The notes under the pieces: generated by a model
Database searches by the model: none
What the model saw: only the letters and a program-made list of their open reading frames with translations
What the model was told of the DNA's origin: nothing
Assembly: GCF_000764305.2 (NCBI RefSeq)
Contig: NW_025946739.1
Location: 26,991-90,990 of the forward strand
Source: Hyalella azteca
Lineage: Eukaryota > Arthropoda > Malacostraca > Amphipoda > Hyalellidae
DNA: 64,000 nt
Direction of reading: 5' to 3'
Program-made: the position numbers and the translations under genes
Part shown: in pieces, positions 1-11,189 of the stretch
How positions within the stretch are numbered: the stretch's first letter is position 1
How the letters are laid out: every line of letters begins with the position of its first letter

Positions 1-1947
1 TTACCACCGTTACCTTGGCAGGAAAAATTAGCTTTATTGTTGAAAAATATAGAATTTTTTTCTTATTTTACACTTGACCATTTGTGACTATGTTATCATC
101 ACAAAAATAACATGGAGAACCACCAAACATTTTCTTGCAAGTGTAGGCAATTAGTATGAGATTTAAAATCCTCCAATTAATCTGCGAAGGCATAATACAG
201 AACAAAAACTTCATCAGAAAACTTAAATTTTGAATAATATGTACCTGAGCTTGTGTTAGTTCCAAAAACGTTTCAACCTTTTCTGCAATCTAGGCTGATT
301 AGTCATTGAACTGCCTCGTGTTACTGCTTTTATATAGAATATGAAATGAATCGCAAATATTGAATATTTTTCATTTAACTGGGAAGAACATTTGCGATAT
401 TTGATACTTTCTTTGGTGCGTAAATAATTTTGTGCGATTAATAATTTCCTTATTTTGATACTGTGTTAAACACTATTTTATCAACATAGATACGTGCCAC
501 AGCCAGGTTTAAATCGGTTACGGTGCGATTTGTGCGATTAAATAATGTATTATGAAACTATTAAATTTTATGACCAATTTTACTGCTAACTACTAACAGT
601 TTGCATCGGTCAAGCGCTTCATGAACGATGCACGCACACACGACAATGCAGAAAATAGCCAAGCGTGCGCATTGCTGCAGTCATTTGTTGGTTTAGCTTC
701 AGCACAAGTCGAGCGATCGCGTCTGTTTTGCATTTGTAAACCAAACTTTAGCAATGACTTGACTTTCCTGAAGCTCAATACGACTTCAAACTCATCACAT
801 TTTTTAAACTGTTCTCTGCCATAGGGTAGATGAGGAGTTAACATGAGCTTTAAAAAACTTTTTTATTTTTAAACGGAAAAGATTTTCGCTTATTCTTGAA
901 GTTTGTTCTAAATTAATAGACTAAGTTGCAAATTCAGAATAGAAAGCTTTATATTCATCAACTGAAATTTTTGATTTTGAAATAATGATTTTCATAATCA
1001 AGCCAATGTTATTAAATCAGAGTTGCCAGTGCTTTCCATTAAGGAATTGTATGAGATGAGCTGTCTTCAGCAGACCTCGCTGTTTGCCTTTACCCTCTCT
1101 TCCATTTCCCTCAATGAAGGAAACGGCCGTGGCTGTCACCTAAGTATACAGAGCTGTGCCTGTGTGACGGAGACCTCAGAAGAACATTTTCCGGCACGAA
1201 TTTTCTTCGATTATCTAGCCAACAGCCGCGTGTATTTACGCTGCGTCCACAGCAACAGTGTTGGAATCTTCCATGTTCAGCTCATGTGCTAAGCTCGGCC
1301 CACACAAACAAAATCACTTTCTCGACATCGAAAATTTTCTAGGCTCCACAGACTCCATACAATTATCCTGCTGCAATACATCACTTATTCTTGACCACCT
1401 TAACATCATCAGCGCTCTAAATACCAATTTAAATGTAAAGATAAAGTCATTTAATAATTCCCCGGCAAACTGCGCTTCATACAGCACTGCTGCCGTGCAA
1501 CTTACTGGTTTCTCTCTTTCGCATAAATAACTCGAATTATGTTTGATAATTAGTTATTTCATATCCATATCCACCTCGATCGCTCTGCAGTAATGACGCA
1601 TGTTTAGCTCCACGGAAAGCTGTACCGCACCAAGTATCGTGTCAGTTTTTGATAGTATATACTGGAATGGCATAGCCCTGCAGGTCTGCACTTGTGTGGT
1701 GTTGCTTTAAGCTGGGAGCTGTACCAGCGATGGTGTGGGCTAAAACCTTATACTCTCTGACGATAATTGTTGCACCGCGCTCGTTCCTTAAATGATCTAA
1801 TTATCGACACCATAATAGCCGTACGTCTCGTTGCTTAATTCTCTTCTTGTCTCATGGCCGATACAGACTCATGAGAGAAAAATCTCATGTCTCATGTCCA
1901 GTGCATGAGTCACCGCAGGTGCAGTAGTAGTGTTAATGTTAGTCGTC
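1..1947. other. No gene recognised
   Basis: AT-rich sequence with short unsupported frames (for example 1023-1292 and 1258-1530) that resemble nothing I know. 1119-1161 is repeated at 2259-2301 because of the adapter chimera. Confidence 0.6.
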
Positions 1948-2240
1948 CATAAATATCGTCCCAATTACTAATACAGGAGTCTTACTTCTATCTTTAACCC
2001 GTAAGTTTTCCGTGGCCGTTTACGTGAAGAATTTCCCAATTCCTAATACTAGAGTCTTACTTTTATCTGTAACCCGTAAGTTTTACGTGGCCATTTACGT
2101 GTATATCGTCCCAATTCCTAATATAGGAGTCTTACTTTTATCTGTAACTTGTAATTTACGTGGCCGTTTACGTGAAGATCGTCCCAATTCCTTATCCTAG
2201 AGTCTTACTTTTATCTTTAACCCGTAAGTTTTACGTGGTT
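1948..2240 (+). repeat. 72-76 bp tandem repeat, about 4 copies
   Basis: Imperfect copies of a unit running CGTCCCAATTCCTAATAC, GAGTCTTACTTTTATCTGTA, ACCCGTAAGTTTTACGTGGC, CGTTTACGTGAAGAT. It covers the short open frame at 2012-2200, which is therefore not a gene. Confidence 0.85.
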
Positions 2241-2301
2241 GTTGCTACTCGAAACCGCCGGGAAACGGCCGTGGCTGTCACCTAAGTATACAGAGCTGTG
2301 C

Positions 2302-2339
2302 CTGTCTCTTATACACATCTAGATGTGTATAAGAGACAG
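2302..2339. other. Nextera mate-pair junction adapter (contaminant), site 1
   Basis: A 38-bp perfect palindrome made of CTGTCTCTTATACACATCT followed by its reverse complement. This is the Tn5 mosaic end in the head-to-head form produced at circularisation junctions of Nextera mate-pair libraries. The 43 bases before it (2259-2301) repeat 1119-1161 almost exactly, as expected from a chimeric read. Confidence 0.95.
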
Positions 2340-2838
2340 CTGATGCTGTGCTGGCCACTGCTGCCACCAACGCCATCATTATGCTGATAACTCTATACAT
2401 TGTATAATAAAGGCTTTCTCAAGTTTAAAGAATATAATTTGAAACCTGAATATTCATTCAATATAGACTTAATTCTGAATAACTGTCGTAAATAAATCAG
2501 TGAAAGATGAGAGTGAATTAAGGTTGACGCAAAAAGGCAAAACACCTGCGTAAGATGACACACAACTCTACGAGTGCAAGGATGTGGTCAAGAAGACATA
2601 GCATAGTCGGCACATCACGCCCAAGAATTAAAACTAACACTTGGCATAGGTACTTCTGCCGGACTTCAGCTATAGTTATGCACTATAATTTACCCTACTA
2701 GTTGGCCGAACCCTATGAATATGATTAACACAAACTAAATTCTTCAATTTTCAAATAAGTCTTGAGATACTAAAAATTGTTCTCGCAAAACTGATCGTTA
2801 TAAAACCGAGCCCATTTCTTCACAGGACAGGCTAGAAC

Positions 2839-2876
2839 CTGTCTCTTATACACATCTAGATGTGTATAAGAGACAG
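2839..2876. other. Nextera mate-pair junction adapter (contaminant), site 2
   Basis: The same 38-bp palindrome as at 2302-2339, again with two mosaic ends head to head. It is followed immediately by the end of a MITE. The joins on both sides of 2302-2876 are unreliable. Confidence 0.95.
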
Positions 2877-3020
2877 GGCCTATACTTTCAAAAAAGTTAA
2901 GAGATCGTAAGTTCATCAGCCAATCATTGACGGCCTTTCAAGCCAAATCCACCAATCATAGACAAGAAAATAGAGCGTAAATTCTTACGTTCACTTAACG
3001 AGTTTTGAAAGTATGGCCCC
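2877..3020 (-). mobile_element. 144-bp MITE, copy 1
   Basis: Inverted-terminal-repeat element with ends of the type GGGGCCATACTTTCAAAAC. It is the reverse complement of the copy at 6938-7081, with the same length and few differences. Its left end directly abuts a sequencing-adapter palindrome at 2839-2876, so its true left flank is unknown. Confidence 0.75.
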
Positions 3021-3708
3021 AGGTTATGAATTCATCGACGTAATTGTAAGCGTAAATAAAGGTAGCGACGCAAGTAGTGCCACGATTACTGCTTATTGCT
3101 GCTTTGCTAGCCAGCCCTCACGTATAATAGATTGTATTTGCAATAAAAGTAATAAATTTCTTGTATAGCACATATAAAAATGTAATACATTGCATAAGTG
3201 AAAGTATTCAGTTAAGGTTATAACTTCGCAAGGCAGTGTCATTTTTTATTAGATATATCTCTTGAGTTTGCCGTGTCTGAATGCCTGATTTAACTTAATT
3301 TCTTGATCTTCTAAAAAATATTTTAGCACGTATTAAATATATTCATAAATTCAGCTCTATTTGGAGCTCATTTCTAAATTATTTTATTATTTCCATTATT
3401 TGTTTGTCCATTATTTGTTTCATCTTTCATGTTTTCATAAATATTTTTTGCTCACTGTTTCTGTTAGCAACCATTCAAATTAGTTATTGTGGTATAAGCT
3501 GTTCTATTTAAAACGTAACCATAACTTCCTTCAGGCTCTGTTGTCCCTTTTTTTAAATTTCTTGATTTATTTTGTATTCAAGTAGCAAAGCAGATGCAAA
3601 ACTGACCGCGGTAGCCGCCGTCAATGGAGACTCCGTCCAAAAATTGAGTCCACTAAGTGAACCTTTCAGTTGACTCCATGTCCCTTTACTGCGTGGAATT
3701 AGAGCAGA

Positions 3709-5294
3709 CGTTACCAGCACTCCAGCCTCGCTTCATACCTGCAGGAGGAGTGACCAGCACTCCAGCCTCGCTTCATACCTGCAGGAGGAGTGGCCAGCAC
3801 GCCAGCCTCGCTTCATACCTGCAGGGATATTCTCACCCCTTTAGGTATGAATTCGTCCTCTGGGTTGAAAATCAAGACTCCTAACGCACCATAAACAGCA
3901 GAGTTTTCTAAATTGTTAATTTATTTAACCTCATATTTGGACGATACATACACTCTATGCTTGCGACTTTTAAGCGCATTTTCTCATTTATGGAAAAAAT
4001 GCACTATTGTGCTCGCCATGTCCGTCCGTCTGTCCGTCTGTTCAAGTTTTCGTCGACGAGAAAATGCGCTCTCTGTCACTCACTGCTGTGAGTACTGAGT
4101 TATATTTTTATATTTCTTTGTTTCCAATATTTATAATCATAGATATTGTAATTTGGCTGTTGATATATATGATTTACGCGCACGTAATCTATTATAAATT
4201 GTAATTGAGGTGTGAGTGAATATAAGCTGAAGCGAGAATTAAAGCATGATTAACAGACATGAATAACATACATGACTAACAGACACGATTAAAAGACATG
4301 ATTAGCAGATATAATTAGCAGACTTGATTAACAGACACGATAATCAGACATGACTAACAGACATTATTATAGAAGACTTGATTAACAGACATGATTAGCA
4401 GACTTGATGTGGTTGAAGTTTCTCTCCCATAATAAACGCACAAAAACCTGAAGAATGCTTGTCAACTCAAAAAAACGCTGCATGTGTTGAACGGTCGCCC
4501 TGCTTTTCAAGCTTTTTTTCTAGCTTCTAATTAATAATATTTTCAGGTCTTTTTTTCATATTCTGCTGTGATTCGAATATGTTTAATAAGAGGAGGTGAA
4601 TATTATCTGTCTTCAACGTAATTCACTTGTCTTATACACTTGCTATAAAAACACGTAATGTTAAAACGATAATGTACATATTGCGCTCCCGACACTCTTC
4701 AGTTAGGCGACCCCGCCGACAATTTCAACTCCGTACCACGCGGCGACGCTCCTGGCCGCGCGACGCCCACCCGTCCACTCAGCACGGCAGCTCGTGGAGC
4801 ACTGGCGGCGTAGGCCTCGTGTGCCCTCACCTTTAGACGCTCGACCAATCGCATCGCTGGGAACTTCGAGTGCCCTCACCTTCCAGAGATCGTCCAATCG
4901 GTGAGCGAGGTCAATCTAAGGGTATTTAGAGAATATCTTCAAATTGTGTAATGACATTTTTAATATAAAATTAAATCAAACCCATTGAAATTAAGAACCG
5001 CATTGAGTGTATTACGTGAATCCCAATGGAAAACATCGCCTCGCATAAAATATTTTATATTTTATATTCATAACTTTTTTTCAGGCCCTCCCACAGCCCG
5101 AAAACTCCTCCTTTCTTCCCCAACTACGCCTAGCAATCCCCAAGACTTCCCATTGCTCCCGCAGTGGACGGGATTCATCTCTCACAGAATCTGTTCCATC
5201 TTCGCCCGAGAAAATATCGTTATGGGGGCTGGCTACATCTCACCACTTATCTCAATAAGATCTTTGTGTTCACGTTTATGTTCTTGCTACGTTG
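3709..5294 (+). repeat. Large duplicated block, copy A (ends at N)
   Basis: Matches 9110-10748 at about 99% by eye from 3821 to 5294 (offset 5,408 rising to about 5,454). Differences are single bases, a 2-bp deletion in a T run, and a (GTCC/GTCT)n tract 48 bp shorter than in copy B. The left edge lies in a 40-bp minisatellite (about 3 copies here). Identity stops exactly at the N at 5295. Its frames (for example 4985-5290) look like repeat sequence rather than a gene. Confidence 0.88.
3968..4110 (+). repeat. Hairpin module with (GTCC/GTCT)n loop, copy 1
   Basis: GCGCATTTTCTC (3975-3986) and its inverse GAGAAAATGCGC (near 4057-4070) enclose CGCCATGTCCGTCCGTCTG-type tetranucleotide repeats. 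They are followed by ACTCACTGCTGTGAGT, one base off a perfect palindrome. The same module occurs at 9374-9550, 16879-17049 and, inverted, 17399-17565. Confidence 0.85.
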
Positions 5295-5295
5295 N
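5295..5295. other. Assembly gap (single N)
   Basis: One undetermined base at the exact end of duplicated block copy A and just before a 14-bp minisatellite. The true distance across it is unknown. Confidence 0.95.
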
Positions 5296-5296
5296 A

Positions 5297-5470
5297 CACT
5301 GCTGCACCAACACTGCTGCACCAACACTGCTGCACCTACACTGCTGCACCAACACTGCTGCACCTACACTGCTGCACCTACACTGCTGCACCTACACTGC
5401 TGCACCTACACTGCTGCACCTACACTGCTGCACCAACACTGCTGCACCTACACTGCTGCACTGCATCAAT
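5297..5470 (+). repeat. 14-bp minisatellite, about 12 copies
   Basis: The unit is CACTGCTGCACCAA or CACTGCTGCACCTA. It begins directly after the N at 5295 and is absent from copy B of the duplicated block, so it may be what broke the assembly. Open frames in all three phases are a by-product of the repeat. Confidence 0.92.
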
Positions 5471-6079
5471 ACGCTAGTGAGCCGTTAACTGTTAACTAAC
5501 ACCCAATGTTTCGTTTAGTTCGCACTAGTTGCGTGTTATGCGCATGACCCAAACTTCCCATGCATATTTATCTTATCTGCGTATAAATTCTTCATTCATT
5601 CATATTCATAATTATTCATTCATAATTCTTCAAATATTCATATTCATTCATAATTCTTCATTCATTCATTCATATATTCATTGAATTTCCTCAATTAAAT
5701 TCTACACATGATGCATCTAAATTTAGACGCTGACGACGCAGCGCTGCTGACGTTGACGACGCAGCGCTGGCGTCAGCTATGCAGCAGCGTTGCGTGCGCT
5801 GACGCCACCATTACGGCAATTAAGGAAGGCATGCCAGCTATGGTCCACGGTCCGTCCCAACTCGTCTTAATGAAGCCACAATTTACCCGGTGTTGCGTAA
5901 CTCCTTCACAAATTACAAGGGAAGTTATCCGTACACCGATGTTGCGGCGTAACCGCGCGTTAATGGAACGTAAACGTGCGAAGATTTTGGGTCTCGTATG
6001 TAATTGTAACGGTTCGTAATTTTTCCTGTGTTTGGATGAGCTTATATTGACAAGAAACAATTCCCAGGAATGGTTCATG

Positions 6080-6312
6080 AGATAGTAAAGTCTGATAGAA
6101 AAGATAAAAGATAGTAAAGTCATCAGAAGAGAGTAAAGTCTGATAGATAAGATAAAAGATGGTAAAGTCATCGTAAGATAGTAAAGTCAGATAGATAAGA
6201 TAAAAGATAGTAAAGTAATCATAAGATAGTAAAGTCTGATAGATAAGATAGAAGTTAGTAAAGTCATCATAAGATAGTAAAGTCTGATAGATAAGATAAA
6301 AGATAGTAGTCA
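6080..6312 (+). repeat. 48-bp tandem repeat, about 4-5 copies
   Basis: Imperfect units reading AGTAAAGTCTGATAGATAAG, ATAAAAGATAGTAAAGTCAT, CATAAGAT. The period is a multiple of 3, which explains the long minus-strand frame with LLSYDD repeats; no gene is supported. Confidence 0.88.
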
Positions 6313-6451
6313 ACAACTATTGCACTAAAACTTAAACTCTAACGCTCACGGAAGTTAAAAGTTGCAGCAACTTAACACACAAAGTATTCAAATTAGCCAA
6401 ACTCGTCGTTCACGTATTCATGAGTGAGCCGTCTCCGCTTAGTGCCATGCT

Positions 6452-6467
6452 ATGGTCGGCCGACCAT
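6452..6467. repeat. 16-bp perfect palindrome
   Basis: ATGGTCGGCCGACCAT, inside a short GC-richer patch (6430-6560) with further CATGGTC/GACCATG motifs. Confidence 0.8.
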
Positions 6468-6937
6468 GACGCGACCATGATTGTCATGGCCGTCAGGCGC
6501 AGAGAAGCTTGCGTGCGTCGTCATGGCAATCACATGCAGCGTGTACGCGGGTCTACACGCTATAGTGCATCATGCTAGCGTGTTGAATTAATTAGAGATA
6601 TGTATGGTTCATTTGAATATCTTGTTTAATTAAGTTTGATGTTTTAATTATAGTTAGAACGGGTCGCAAAGACTTTAGATGTGTGGAGGAATCTTTTCAC
6701 ATCAACGTAAAAGCCAATAGGCTTTTAAATTACTTATATTTTTTATTTACATTTTTATACTAGCATAGCATACGACAAGTAACTTCCTTGTATATAAGAA
6801 AGTTAATGAAGTTATCCGTTAATATACTGCATTTCCTTCAATATAAAAAAGAATGACATTAAGCATCTACAAGTTAAATGAAGGTAATACCTGCAACTTT
6901 TGCTGCCCCAACGTAATACATGCAAGTGGGGAATCCA

Positions 6938-7081
6938 GGGGCCATACTTTCAAAACTCGCTAAGTGAACGTAAGTACTTACGCTCTATTTTCTTGTCTAT
7001 GATTGGTGGATTTTGCTTGAAAGGCCGTCAATGATTGGTTCTGAACATACGATCTCTTAACTTTTTTTGAAGTATGGGTCC
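6938..7081 (+). mobile_element. 144-bp MITE, copy 2
   Basis: Begins GGGGCCATACTTTCAAAAC and ends with the imperfect inverse (GAAGTATGGGTCC). It contains an internal palindrome CGTAAGTACTTACG. It is the inverted counterpart of 2877-3020. TCCAG occurs at both outer edges and could be a short target duplication. Confidence 0.75.
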
Positions 7082-8655
7082 AGATATTGCGAATCTCATT
7101 ATTTCCGTATATATATCCCTGATCTCGTTAATAATAATGAAGGTTATATTTTCAACGTAGAGTAAAGACACCTAAAAACTCGCAATTTGCATTGAAGACA
7201 AGGCTCCTAGTTTACTCAAATTTTGGAAAAACTCTTTTGCATGTTTAAAATAAAATTCATAAATACAAATTAAAGAATTATATTTTTTATCCAATTTTTC
7301 CCTCCCTTTATCCAATCCTATAATGACAGATGAAGGCCCAGGCCACCATGTAGGTATATTTGCTGGGGCAGGCTTCAAACACACAAAAATTTAGAAAATA
7401 GATAAATACCTTATAGATAAATACCTAAACATAAAAATACCTTATAGATAAAATTTTCTATAAGGTATTTTTGTAAATATGAGTGTCAAATATTGTATAT
7501 GTGTTTGTTAAGGTTTGAAACCTGACGTTGTAAATGCATATGGGGCTGTTGAGTATATACTATACATACTTATTGTGTTCACAATCCATGATGTTAAATG
7601 TGGAACATTGTTTATATTTAAAATAGGAATCCCAAGAAGATTTAAAAATTGAAACAAGTATATGATTTAAAATTAAAACGGCATAAAACCTGGCATATAT
7701 GCATTTATCCTTCAATAAAAATCTCTAATTTATGAAGAAATTTTTAATAGGAATTCAATCAGAATATCGCGCACAATGTAGGTTAGAATGCTCCGTTAAT
7801 TATTTTCAAAATCATTTACTGAATTCGGAATGATGGGATTCTCAAATTGCAACGAATGAACGATTATTTTAATTATTATCAATCCGGGGTATGAAAGTTG
7901 ACACTTTCATACATAGAACATTATATTATTTTTTCATCTTTTTCTATGTTCAGTATGTTAAACGTTATTTTATTTTGTGCGACCAATTCTGCATGACATT
8001 ATGTTATTAGCTATTGTAACCTTTTCTAAATTATATGATATCATTATATTGTGTAACATATTATGAGTTGTATAATATCATCTATCACTATATATCATTG
8101 CTGAACTAAGTATATTTGAGCAAAGAAGGAAACTTCTCACATACTCAGCTGAGCACTTCAGTCATCCCTTAATCAGTATTAACTTATTTTGAGAAATGAG
8201 GTACATTCTTTCTAATTAATTTGTTCTGAAATACCTGTTTGTCACTTATTCGATCGCTTAACTTGTCTATAACATTCAAATTTCTTGAAGAGGTAAATGG
8301 ACAAGAATTAAACAAAGGGCAAACATTTCCCAACTAAACACCCATTTCAGGCGTCGAATTTAATTATGAGTCGAAATTTTTTTAGAGTAGTGATCGTCCT
8401 AAGTATTTTATATATGCATAGCGAACAATTTCTTCAGTCCAGTTCTCGTTACTCATCAGACAGACTTCATCGATTTACCCGAAGTTTTCTTTCATTAGGA
8501 ACTTTCGACATCACTTCGAGTACTCTATTTCTGAGTACTCTAATTCCGAGTACTCTATTTGTTCAAACTTATGATTCTAAATTACTGAGTAATAAGTAGG
8601 TGCCATAGTTTAGAAATTATTCATTTAATTCAAGGGCCAATTGAAGTGGGTGTAG
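7082..8655. other. No gene recognised
   Basis: AT-rich, with one hairpin (7433-7472) and a short CGAGTACTCTATTT triplication (8517-8560). The frame 8366-8599 has no recognisable domain. Confidence 0.6.
7433..7472. repeat. AT-rich hairpin
   Basis: AAAAATACCTTATAGA and its inverse TCTATAAGGTATTTTT flank a short A/T loop. The unit ATACCTTATAGATAAA is also repeated just upstream (7407-7425). Confidence 0.75.
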
Positions 8656-9235
8656 TTAACAGGAGGAGTGGCCAACACTCCAGCCTCGCTTCATACCTGC
8701 AGGAGGAGTGACCAGCACTCCAGCCTCGCTTCATACCTGCAGGAGGAGTGGCCAGCACTCCAGCCTCGCTAGCTTCATACCTGCAGGAGGAGTGGCCGCC
8801 AGCACTCCAGCCTCACTTCATACCTGCAGGAGGAGTGGCCAGCACTCCAGCCTTGCTTCATACCTGCAGGAGGAGTGGCCATCACTCCAGCCTCGCTTCA
8901 TACCTGCAGGAGGAGTGGCCAGCACTCCATCCTCGCTTCATACCTGCAGTAGGAGTGGCCAGCACTCCAGCCTCGCTTCATACCTGCAGGAGGAGTGGCC
9001 ACCAGCACTCCAGCCTCGCTTCATACCTGCAGGAGGAGTGACCAGCACTCCAGCCTCGCTTCATACCTGCAGGAGGAGTGACCAGCACTCCAGCCTCGCT
9101 TCATACCTGCAGGAGGAGTGACCAGCACTCCAGCCTCGCTTCATACCTGCAGGAGGAGTGACCAGCACTCCAGCCTCGCTTCATACCTGCAGGAGGAGTG
9201 GCCAGCACGCCAGCCTCGCTTCATACCTGCAGGGA
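8656..9235 (+). repeat. 40-bp minisatellite, about 14 copies
   Basis: The unit is AGGAGGAGTGACCAGCACTC followed by CAGCCTCGCTTCATACCTGC, carrying a PstI site (CTGCAG) at each junction. Copies differ by a few bases or small insertions (AGCT near 8770, GCC near 8796, ACC near 9001). About three units also occur at 3709-3824. Because 40 is not a multiple of 3, the overlapping open frames are artefacts. Confidence 0.92.
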
Positions 9236-9438
9236 TATTCTCACCCCTTTAGGTATGAATTCGTCCTCTGGGTTGAAAATCAAGACTCCTAACGCACCAT
9301 AAACAGCAGAGTTTTCTAAATTGTTAATTTATTTAACCTCATATTTGGACGATACATACACTCTATGCTTGCGACTTTTAAGCGCATTTTCTCATTTATG
9401 GAAAAAATGCACTATTGTGCTCGCCATGTCCGTCCGTC

Positions 9439-9470
<32 letters not shown>

Positions 9471-10748
9471 CGTCTGTCCGTCCGTCTGTCCGGGACCTCA
9501 AGTTTTCGTCGACGAGAAAATGCGCTCTCTGTCACTCACTGCTGTGAGTACTGAGTTATATTTTTATATTTCTTTGTTTCCAATATTTATAATCATAGAT
9601 ATTGTAATTTGGCTGTTGATATATATGATTTACGCGCACGTAATCTATTATAAATTGTAATTGAGGTGTGAGTGAATATAAGCTGAAGCGAGAATTAAAG
9701 CATGATTAACAGACATGAATAACATACATGACTAACAGACACGATTAAAAGACATGATTAGCAGATATAATTAGCAGACTTGATTAACAGACACGATAAT
9801 CAGACATGACTAACAGACATTATTATAGAAGACTTGATTAACAGACATGATTAGCAGACTTGATGTGGTTGAAGTTTCTCTCCCATAATAAACGCACAAA
9901 AACCTGAAGAATGCTTGTCAACTCAAAAAAACGCTGCATGTGTTGAACGGTCGCCCTGCTTTTCAAGCTTTTTTTCTAGCTTCTAATTAATAATATTTTC
10001 AGGTTTTTTTCATATTCTGCTGTGATTCGAATATGTTTAATAAGAGGAGGTGAATATTATCTGTCTTCAACGTAATTCACTTGTCTTATACACTTGCTAT
10101 AAAAACACGTAATGTTAAAACGATAATGTACATATTGCGCTCCCGACACTCTTCAGTTAGGCGACCCCGCCGACAATTTCAACTCCGTACCACGCGGCGA
10201 CGCTCCTGGCCGCGCGACGCCCACCCGTCCACTCAGCACGGCAGCTCGTGGAGCACTGGCGGCGTAGGCCTCGAGTGCCCTCACCTTTAGACGCTCGACC
10301 AATCGCATCGCTGGGAACTTCGAGTGCCCTCACCTTCCAGAGATCGTCCAATCGGTGAGCGAGGTCAATCTAAGGGTATTTAGAGAAAATCTTCAAATTG
10401 TGTAATGCTATTTTTAATATAAAATGAAATCAAACCCATTAAAATTAAGAACTGCATTGAGTGTATTACGTGAATCCCAATGGAAAACATCGCCTCGCAT
10501 AAAATATTTTATATTTTATATTCATAACTTTTTTTCAGGCCCTCCCACAGCCCGAAAACTCCTCCTTTCTTCCCCAACTACGCCTAGCAATCCCCAAGAC
10601 TTCCCATTGCTCCCGCAGTGGACGGGATTCATCTCTCACAGAATCTGTTCCATCTTCGCCCGAGAAAATATCGTTATGGGGGCTGGCTACATCTCACCAC
10701 TTATCTCAATAAGATCTTTGTGTTCACGTTTATGTTCTTGCTACGTTG
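8656..10748 (+). repeat. Large duplicated block, copy B
   Basis: Counterpart of copy A. It starts in a longer 40-bp minisatellite array (about 14 copies, 8656-9235), then runs through the same hairpin/microsatellite module (9374-9550), the AGACATGATTAACAG-type short repeats (9700-9870), a GC-rich stretch (10140-10350) and a segment ending CTTGCTACGTTG at 10748. The two copies are most simply two haplotypes, or a recent duplication, separated by the assembler. Confidence 0.88.
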
Positions 10749-10869
10749 ACCACAACTAAGTCTTACGTTCAATTATAACAAACAATGAAAGCTCAGTAAC
10801 TTATATTGATTGAAAGGAAATTCACACTGAATATGCGCCTTATTTTTTGCTAGGGACGCCAAGGGGCGA

Positions 10870-11138
10870 CGTTAAAACAGCACCAAGGCGTGATGCAACA
10901 ACAGCACCAAGACGGTAACGTCACAACAGCACCAAGGCGTGACACAACAACAGCACCAAGGCGTAACGTCACAACAGCACCAAGGCGTGACGCAACAACA
11001 GCACCAAGGCGTGACGTCACCATAGCACCAAGGCGTGACGCAAAAACAGCACCAACCCGTGACGCAACAACAGCACCAAGCCGTGACGCAACAACAGCAC
11101 CAAGGCGTGATGCAACAACAGCACCAAGGCGACGGCAG
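10870..11138 (+). repeat. 24-bp tandem repeat, about 11 copies
   Basis: The unit is GTGACGCAACAACAGCACCA followed by AGGC, with variants. The period is a multiple of 3, so both strands stay open (plus 10890-11189 with TTAPRRDA units, minus 10872-11228 Cys/Trp-rich). I regard these as repeat by-products, though the plus-strand frame cannot be ruled out. Confidence 0.88.
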
Positions 11139-11189
11139 CGACCGCCGTTGCTCTCCGGTGAAGTAAACAGGCCTGGACAGGCCTCTTAA

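Noticed and set aside
4985..5488. 167-aa open frame in duplicated block A
   Set aside because: Runs across the N and into the 14-bp satellite; the copy B equivalent (10424-10759) ends differently and no domain is visible.
5960..6316. 118-aa minus-strand frame with LLSYDD repeats
   Set aside because: Product of the 48-bp tandem repeat, whose period is a multiple of 3.
8708..9121. 137-aa and overlapping 97-aa open frames
   Set aside because: Entirely made of the 40-bp minisatellite; open in several frames and a period not divisible by 3.
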